Assembly (NCBI GenBank): GCA_965112735.1
Contig: OZ218956.1
Span: 1,240,001-1,304,000, forward strand
From: Phaeosaccion multiseriatum
Taxonomy: Eukaryota > Ochrophyta, other classes
DNA length: 64,000 nucleotides
Direction of reading: 5' to 3'
Positions 56,789-64,000 of this stretch are shown here, piece by piece. The stretch's first letter is position 1, and every line of letters starts with the position of its first letter. The notes below the pieces were generated by a model that searched no databases, had not been told where the DNA came from, and worked only from the letters and a program-made list of their open reading frames with translations. The position numbers and the translations under genes were made by a program.

Positions 56789-59663
56789 AGCAACAACAAC
56801 AATAACAACGACAATAACATGGACGGGAGGATGAACCCGCGCAGGCTCTGCCTCCAGCTCCAGCTCCAGTAGGTACTGGGTGTGCGTATCGACCCACCCA
56901 CTCACCCACTCACCCACTCCCGCCCGCCCTCCCTCCCTCCCTCCCTCCCTCCCTCCCTCCCTCCCTCCCTCCCTCCCTCCCTCCCTCCCTCCCTCCCTCC
57001 CTTTCTCCCTCCCTCCCTTCCTCCCTCCCCCCCGTCCCTCACCAGCAGATGCCCTCGCAGTGCGGTGCCCGGCACCATCCCCTCGACATCTCTGAACACC
57101 TTGACCACCTCCTCCCGGCCCTTCTTCACGAACATGGAGTGGAACGTCTTGGCGCTCACGTCTCCTCCGAGGAGCTTGTGCATGTACGCCCTACAGAGGG
57201 GAGAGCAGGGGGGTGAGGGTGGGCGGGTTGGGGTGGGTGGGATGGCTGTGAGGGTTTGGGTGTATGGGCGTGTGGGTGAGTGGATGTGGGCGTGTGGGTG
57301 GGTGTGGGTGAAGGGGTGGGCGTGTGTGGGGACGGCAAGAAGAAGCAGAGCCAAGGGGCAAGAGAGAAGGGGGGCTGACGAGACGACAGCTAGATGGCAG
57401 CTGGACGACAGCTGGACGACAGCTGGAGGAGGCGGCGGGAAGCAAGGACTATGCCCAGAGAGGAAGGAGGAGAAAGAAAGAGGTTCGGGCACTCCATTGA
57501 CTCTAACCCAGTCCCACTCCACTTATCCTGCACCCTTTCTCCCTCCCCCTCCCTCCCTACTCTGCCGTGCTCACTTGGTCGCCCGCGTCTCCGCAAGCCG
57601 CACAGTCACAGGGCCCTGCTTGGGCTTGGGCTTGGCTGCTCCCCGGCTTTTGCCGCTCGCGGGCAGGCCTTCCTCTCGGGCGAGAAAGGCTCGGTCCTGA
57701 GGGTTGAGTGAGTGAGTGAGTGAGTGGGTGGGTGGGTGGGTAGGTGAGTGAGTGCGTGAGTGAGGGAGTGAGTGAAGAGGGAGTGATTGAGTGAGTAAAG
57801 GAGTGAGTAAGTGAGTGATTGCTTGGAGGAATAAGAGCAATGCCAAGCACAACGAGACAAAAGACTACCCTATCGTACGGAGTCCGTCAGTTCTACCCAT
57901 ATGCCTGTGCTCTGTTCTGCTCCGATCCGATCCGCGACTGCCTGGAGACTTCCAGTCCAACTCCGTCCCTACCTCCCTCTCTTCGCACCTCCCTCGCCAC
58001 TTCCTCCCTCCCTCCCTCCCTCCCTCCCTCCCTCCCTCCCTCCCTCCCTTCCTTCCTTCCTTAGTTAGTTACTTCCTCCCTCCCGCCCTCCCCCCCTTCC
58101 TCCCTCCCTCCCTGCCTCCCCCTCCCCCACCTTGGCCAGCTGCCCCTCGATAATCCCCTTGAGAGGCCTCGTGTCATCCACCCACTGCACCAAGCCGATC
58201 CCACTGCTCATGGGGACGACGCTGAAGGTCCGGAGAGAGAGGTCAGAGCGCAGACAAGTGGCGTCCGCACGAAGCACCGCGTTCATGGCCTCAAACAGGC
58301 TCTCCACCCTCTCGTCCAGGCGAAGGTCCTCTCCTCTGCATCCATGGATAGTTCACAAATGGCATGTGATGAGGGTATAGTTAGTGGGGTGTGGTGTGGT
58401 GGTATGTTGTGTGTGAGATGGCCTCCTTCTCTCCCTCCCCTCCTCCCTCCCTTCCCATCCCTCCTCCTCACCCCTTGACGAGGAAGTACCGATCCTTCTC
58501 TGCGCTCTCGTGCACAAGAAGCCGCTTGGGTTTCCGCATCGACGCCATAGTGAGCAGCTGCGGCCCGAAGGAAGCCACCACAGAGCGGGGCTGCCCACTC
58601 AGGAGCCCTGGGGGGGCGCAGTCCACGCTCGAGCTACTGCCGCCACTGGTGCTGCCGATCGTTCCCGGACCGTACTGACCGGGCACTTCCAAAGGAGTGT
58701 CTGCAGGGTCGTAGTCGGCTAGCCAGGATGAGAAGTCTGCGTGTTGGGGGAGGGAGAGGAGAGGGAGGGGAAGAGGAGGGCAGAGAAGAGAGGAGAGGAG
58801 GGGAGAGGAGAGGAGACGACAGGAGAGGAGGTTGGAGGAGAGGAGACGAGACGAGAGGGAAGAGGGGATCTTTGAGGAGGGGTAACAGAGAGCCCTGAAT
58901 GAAATGCCTACGTGGGTAGGCAGGTGTAGGCTGCTAAGAGGATGGTAGGTAGATACGCAGGTGGGTAAGTGGGAAAGTGGTTGGGTGGGAAGGTAGGTGG
59001 GTGGGTAGATATACCTGCGAGCCTGACGGTACCCGCTCGAATCCGTTGCATATCTTCCGCCAGCTGTGAATGCAGCTTGTGCAGCGTTTCATAAGAGGCC
59101 GCCTTGCAATCGGCACCACCCACAAAGCGCTTCCAATGGGGCCTCCACTTGCGGGCGAATTGCGCGTTGTAGGCACCCACCTGAGCCATTTGTGAGTCGT
59201 TGGAGAGAGTCGTGGGAGAGTGCAGTTAGACACATACAAAAAGAAAAACGAGAGACACACAAGCATGCAGTCACTCACGCCCTCCCTCCCTCACTTACTC
59301 ACTCACTCACTCACTCACTCACCTTCTTCCCCACACCCGGCTTGGTCTCCTCGAGGCAATCGTCCTTAACTTCATTGAGAATCTCGAGTAACAGCTCCAT
59401 TTGGTGTTTCTTTTCCTCCTCCGATTGACCCTCTCCTCCTCTTCCCCCAGCTGCTGCTGCTGTTGCTGCTCCTTTCTTTCCCTTCTTCACCTGTCTCGCG
59501 AGTAGTGCAGGCAAATACGCACACAGTCAACAAATAAGACAGTGGAAGCATATGGTAGAGGCTCTGAGCGGGAGCTCTGTCAAGGCATCTCATATAGAGC
59601 TTGAGAAGAGCAGAACGCCTCAAGGAAGTAGTTAAGTAAGGAAGACTATAGGGAGGGCACACA

Positions 59664-59695
<32 letters not shown>

Positions 59696-61699
59696 CCGGC
59701 TTCGGGCAGGCAGAGAGTGCTCGTTTGAGGCCGTCGGCAAGGCGTAGCTCGGGGTGGTGCAGGCCCCTTGTTGCAGTTACAAAGGAGGACATGGCCTCGT
59801 CGGACAGCAGGGCAGCCAGTTTGAGGCAGCGGTGAAGCACAGGGGGGCTCATGGACTCGCGGGTGATGTTGAACTGTGTAGGGTTGGGGAGAGGGCGGAG
59901 AGGGAGGGAAGGGAGGGAGAAGGAGAAGGAAGAGGGGGCGGTAGAAGGAGAGGTAGAGAGTGGGAGGGAGAGTGGGAGGGAGAGTGGGAGAGAGAGGGAG
60001 AGAGAGGGCACAATGAGCAAGGAGTGGAGGAGAAGGTCTTGCCGCAGAATGAGCAAGAAGCGTAGAAGAACGTCTTTCCTTGATATTCCGCTGATGTACG
60101 TACGCACCTGGTAGAACATGGCTCTGGGATAATCGGCGGCCACACGCTCCAGGACCTGGGCAGAGGCACATGAGCAGAGGCATATGGGCAGAGGCACATG
60201 AGCAGCGGCATAGGGGCAGAGGCATATGGGCAGAGGCATATGGGCAGCGGCATATGAGCAGAGGCATATGAGCAGAGGCATATGAGCAGAGGCATATGGG
60301 CAGAGGCATATGGGCAGAGGCATATGAGCAGAGGCATATGAGCAGAGGCATAGGGGTAAAGGCATATGGGCAGAGGCATATGGGCAGAGGCATATGGGCA
60401 GCGGCATATGAGCAGAGGCATATGAGCAGAGGCATATGGGCAGAGGCATACGGGCAGAGGCATATGAGCAGAGGCATATGAGCAGAGGCATAGGGGTAAA
60501 GGCATATGGGCAGAGGCATATGGGCAGAGGCATATATGGGCAGAGGCATATGAGCAGAGGCATATGGGCAGAGGCATACGGGCAGAGGCATATGGGCAGA
60601 GGCATATGGGCAGAGGCATATGGGCAGAGGCATATGAGCAGAGGCATACGGGCAGAGGCATATGGGCAGAGGCATATGGGCAGAGGCATAGGGGTAAAGG
60701 CATAGGGGCAGAGGCATATGGGCAGAGGCATATGGGCAGAGGCATATGGGCAGGGGCATATGGGCAGAGGCATATGGGCAGAGGCATAGGGGTAAAGGCA
60801 TATGGGCAGAGGCATATGGGCAGAGGCATATGGGCAGAAGCGTAGGGGCAGAGGCATAGGGGCAGAGGCATAGGGGCAGAGGCATATGGGTAGAGGGAGA
60901 GAGGCACAAGGGTAAAAAGCGGCGAAGCGGCACAGCGATGAAAGCATTCGACTTCGTCTTCTTCGCTGCTGTGCTCGATCGAGACGACCAAGCCAGACCC
61001 CCCTCTACCTCCTCCACCGGTCAGTCAGTCAGTCCGTCAACAGCAGGCCCCTCACTCTCACTCACCTCCAGCACCACTGATCCCTCGGGGCTACTGAGCA
61101 TGGCCAGAAGCTGTGATGTCCACTGGAGGAAGCGCCAGCTAGACACGTGAGCAGCTTCCTCCCGGAACACTGATGGGACGATGGCAGTGGATGGATAGGA
61201 TGCGTCAATGGCAGCGGATGAAGGGGATGGGTCGATGGCAGTGGATGGATGGGATGCGTCGATGGCAGTGGATGGATGGGATGCGTTGATGGCAGTGGAT
61301 GGATTGGATGGCCGAGGCAGTGGATGGAGGGGATGGGTCGATGGCAGTGGACGCTGGGACGGTCGATGGCAGAGGATGGACCGATGCGTCGCCAATCGCC
61401 TGCTGTTTGGTGCTGTGCAAACAAGGACCTCTCTCTCCACTCTCTTATATGTGCGGGTGTTAGCGTGTGTACATGTCTCGCTCTCCCCCTCTCCCTCCCC
61501 CTCTCCACCTCTCACCTTTTCGTGTGTGTGCGTGCGTGGACAAGAGGTGCAGCACGGAAGGGAAGAGGTCCGACGCCTGACGGCTACCGAGCCGAAGCGC
61601 TTGCACGTACCTGTAGCCGTTAGTCATACAGTCAAGCAACGCACCAGCACCGCACAGGACAGCACAATGAAGCCGAACAAGGGTGGGAGGGGGGGGGGT

Positions 61700-61737
<38 letters not shown>

Positions 61738-62184
61738 GAGGGAGAGGGTAGGACGTGTCGCGACGGCTTCCTTCGCAAGGCTCACAATTGGATGCAGCAA
61801 CACACAGCAGTTGGTGATACTACAAATCAACAAAGCCCCTAAGGCTCGCTTTACCTCTTGACGGCCATTCCCGCCATCCCTCCATCTTGCACAAGCGCAG
61901 GGTTGTCTACTTTGCCCTTCGCTCCCGCTGCGCCTCCTCCCCCCTTCTTATTCTTCCTCTCCCCACCCCCCCTTTCCTCCTCCTGCCCCTCCTCTTCCTC
62001 CCTCGCCAGCCCATCGCAGAACTTGGCAAACTGCAACAAACCCTCAGCTGTGGCCGCCATCATGGCCCGAGAGCCCTGCGTTTCTCCCCTCCCTCCCCTC
62101 CCTCCCCTTCTCTGTAGAGTCCCTCTCTGCTGCGGCCGCCCCTCCCTTCGCCCATCGTCGCCATCGCTGCCATTCCTCCTCCTC

Positions 62185-62228
<44 letters not shown>

Positions 62229-62480
62229 GTTGGTAGCGGCTGTGGCCACGCCTCCGTCTGCTGCAGAGTGCTTCTTGAGTATCGGCTCCGCGATGGCAGC
62301 CACCTCTTTATAGACAACCAACACGTCATCCACCGCCTCGGGCTGCTGCCGGTGATGGTGCTGCTCTTGCCTCCACTCCGTCTGGAGCAGGAGCAGCTTC
62401 AGTCGATTCAGGTCGTCCTTTTGCGCGGCCGCCTAAGGTGGAAGAAGAGAGCAGAGCCAACAACAACAGCGACGACGACG

Positions 62481-62558
<78 letters not shown>

Positions 62559-62575
62559 ACCACGACGACGACGGC

Positions 62576-62627
<52 letters not shown>

Positions 62628-62650
62628 CCAACACCAACACCAACAACACC

Positions 62651-62712
<62 letters not shown>

Positions 62713-63964
62713 GCAAGAGGAAAAGACTACACGTGAGCTGCTGAACAGAACAAAAAAATCCAAACAAAGAGCTTACAGGTTCATTCATAAGGAGTCGCGT
62801 GGCCCCTGCCCCCCCTGCCCTGCCCTCCCTACCCTGCCCCCCCCCCCCTCACCGCTTGCACCCGTTCGTCGATGAAGCGGAGCGAGCCAGTGATGACGGC
62901 CCGCGCCCCCTCGGGGTTGGTGGCGAAGTCTCCGCTCTTGAGGCGGGCCCAGTTCACGCGCGCTATTTGCGGGGCGGGAGTGGTCAGATCAGGATCGAAA
63001 CGCCGGATACCTGCGTGTGTGTATGTGTGTGTGTGTGTGCGAGTGTTTTTGAGTGTACGTGTGCGTGTGTGTATGTGTGAGAGAGAGAGAGAGGAGAACA
63101 GTCACCCTGACCCTCACTACCACCCTCACCCTCATCCTCACCCTCATCCTCACCCTCATCCTCACCCCCACTCACCCCCACTCACCCCCACTCACCCCCA
63201 CTCACCCCCACTCACCCCCACTCACCCCCACTCACCACCCTCCCACCCTGATTCTCTCTCCTCCCTTACCCTCAATGTACTTGTGTGCCAAGTCCAACAC
63301 GCCCTCCTCCACCGCGGCATCAGCGGCGCCCAGCAGCAGCCGCCCAAGATGAGCATCGATGGCACGGTTACACGCCAACCTGTCCTCTGGTGCCATCATC
63401 CTCGCCGTCCCAGTGCCCACGCTGCTCCCCCCCCTGCCTCCACCTCCAGCTCCACCCACACCCACGCCTCCTTCTCCTCCGATAAGGTTCGGGTTGCTGT
63501 TGTAGCCTTGCCGCAAGGCCTGGAGGCACCTCAGGCGAAGGGCCAGCACTCCGTTCCACACCGTGCTCGAATCGCGCTACCAGACACACAATATGGTCAA
63601 GAAGTAGGGTTGAGTTAGTTAGGTAGTTAGGTAGACAGGTAGGTTAGGTAGATGGATGGGTAGGTATGTAGGCAGGAAGATGGCTAGTAAGAGGAAGGAC
63701 ACGGACAGCGCAGCTGTAAAGCATCAGTGGAGCAGTAAAGCAGCAGAAAGAAGTAAGGAAAGAGGCAGCAGTCCTTCTTACCTTGATGGACGGACTCTGC
63801 ACCTCCCACCGCTTCAGCAGCGCCTCAATGGAGGGGCGGTCGCTCGCGTTGCTCTGCAGGGCCTTAAAGCCTGCCCAGTCGTGCATCTCCACGAGCAACT
63901 CGAGGCACTGCAGCTGCTGCTTGCGGGCAGCGGTGGCACAAAACGCGAGGCCTGACCAGCGGGA
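53448..63964 (-). CDS. PRKDC: DNA-dependent protein kinase catalytic subunit, C-terminal part (FAT, PI3K-like kinase, FATC)
   Basis: DNA-PKcs is recruited by Ku to double-strand breaks for end joining. Nineteen exons in gene order: 63964-63782, 63576-63270, 62962-62853, 62432-61855, 61610-61516, 61169-61066, 60155-60108, 59873-59697, 59490-59323, 59180-59015, 58736-58472, 58335-58131, 57696-57575, 57190-57043, 56469-56326, 56058-55969, 55421-55236, 54833-54537, 53642-53448; 3588 nt, 1195 codons after the last upstream intron. FAT-type helices come first (VAADYPRAMFYQFNITRESM), then VPGQYG, MASMRKPKRLLV with the ATP-binding Lys, LVKGGEDLRLDERVE, SPEAFLTLRDKFAKS, catalytic GIGDRHLDN, and IDWGAAFGHATSLLPVPEII where the usual DFG is DWG. 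NTMDVFLHEPILDW and the FATC end ATDPNVLGRHWIGLALWV identify DNA-PKcs rather than ATM, ATR or TOR. A Ser run, KKRKR and a Glu-rich insert lie between kinase and FATC. The N-terminal two thirds lie beyond the right edge. Confidence 0.93.
53868..54520. repeat. 45-bp minisatellite in the last DNA-PKcs intron
   Basis: About 14 copies of a 45-bp unit starting TTTCTGTGAAGGGGAGTGG and ending GAGAGCGAGTG. Because 45 is a multiple of 3, the plus strand stays open for several copies as a 15-residue repeat, but it is intronic and antisense. Confidence 0.93.
56732..56818. repeat. (CAA)n array in a DNA-PKcs intron
   Basis: Near-perfect CAA triplets with ATAG and CGA interruptions. Confidence 0.93.
56926..57000. 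repeat. (CCCT)n array
   Basis: About 18 perfect CCCT units, 40 bases from the donor of the exon at 57043-57190; in sense orientation it is a GGGA tract. Confidence 0.95.
60160..60897. repeat. 14-bp minisatellite in a DNA-PKcs intron
   Basis: About 52 copies of CATATGGGCAGAGG with CATATGAGCAGAGG, CATACGGG and CATAGGGGTAAAGG variants. Higher-order blocks of about 126 bp (containing GGGGTAAAGG) recur at 60351 and 60491. Confidence 0.95.
61180..61385. repeat. 27-bp minisatellite in a DNA-PKcs intron
   Basis: About seven units of ATGGCAGTGGATGGATGGGA plus TGCGTCG, some degenerate. Confidence 0.9.
62459..62713. repeat. (CAA)n array with CGA and CCA interruptions
   Basis: About 80 triplets just upstream (in sense) of the acceptor of the exon ending at 62432; in sense orientation it is a TTG tract. 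Confidence 0.93.
63105..63238. repeat. CCCTCA-type hexamers followed by a 10-bp ACTCACCCCC array
   Basis: Hexamers ACCCTC/ATCCTC (63105-63168) pass into seven copies of ACTCACCCCC; the hexamers are the reverse complement of the satellite at 40019-40430. Confidence 0.9.
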
Positions 63965-64000
63965 CTGGTGGTGGTGTGGGTGGTGTGGTGATCAGATGGT

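Noticed and set aside
60160-60897. CRISPR array
   Set aside because: Direct 14-bp repeats without unique spacers, in a eukaryotic intron.
59632-61017. 461-, 433- and 380-codon minus-strand frames across DNA-PKcs
   Set aside because: Produced by the 14-bp minisatellite, which lacks stops in all three frames; only 59697-59873 and 60108-60155 match the family.

Overview
This window is nuclear DNA from a eukaryote, probably a photosynthetic stramenopile (ochrophyte, perhaps eustigmatophyte-like). The evidence is spliceosomal introns with GT-AG borders in most genes, nuclear-type proteins (exocyst Sec10, DNA-PKcs, a DDM1/HELLS remodeller, MORN and BTB proteins), two proteins whose N-termini look like bipartite complex-plastid presequences (hydrophobic signal followed by a Phe near the cleavage site), and two long P-class PPR proteins of the repetitive type common in ochrophytes. 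The species assignment is inference. GC is high, introns are full of microsatellites, and nothing prokaryotic, organellar, viral or CRISPR-like was seen.

Layout. 1-958 (-): 3' part of a DHHC palmitoyltransferase. 2164-4550 (+): plastid-targeted FNR-like flavin oxidoreductase, 6 exons. 4997-9276 (+): BTB-BACK-SPRY protein, 9 exons. 10640-12949 (-): intronless plastid CNNM/CorC-type ion transporter. 13201-14823 (+): intronless Gln-rich protein. 15917-19682 (-): phenylalanine hydroxylase, 10 exons. 20017-28142 (-): exocyst Sec10, 18 exons. 28734-35362 (+): His-tract MORN-repeat protein, 9 exons. 36278-37673 (-): small membrane protein. 37877-41254 (-): coiled-coil protein with Gly/Gln tracts. 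41657-46003 (+): HELLS/DDM1-type SNF2 remodeller, 8 exons. 47207-49942 and 50363-52567 (+): tandem PPR paralogs. 53448-63964 (-): C-terminal 1195 residues of DNA-PKcs (19 exons), continuing past the right edge. Exon joins were worked out by hand from reading frame, splice signals and family similarity; phases are consistent throughout the reported models.

There is no operon logic. Three gene pairs are divergent with short shared upstream regions (transporter/Gln-rich, Sec10/MORN, coiled-coil/HELLS). HELLS and DNA-PKcs both act on chromatin or DNA ends; the others are housekeeping genes of unrelated pathways.

The most unusual aspect is the organisation of repeats around splice sites. Introns start with purine-rich and end with pyrimidine-rich tracts on the sense strand. 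Several tetranucleotide arrays begin exactly at the 5' splice site and repeat its sequence. A short dispersed motif (core TTGGTGATAC flanked by CAG repeats) occurs about 15 times in introns and exons, and its reverse complement supplies a branch-point-like CACCAAC just upstream of several 3' splice sites. A 249-bp element with 15-bp terminal inverted repeats lies upstream of the PPR pair, and both PPR genes end at the same 4-bp frameshift.
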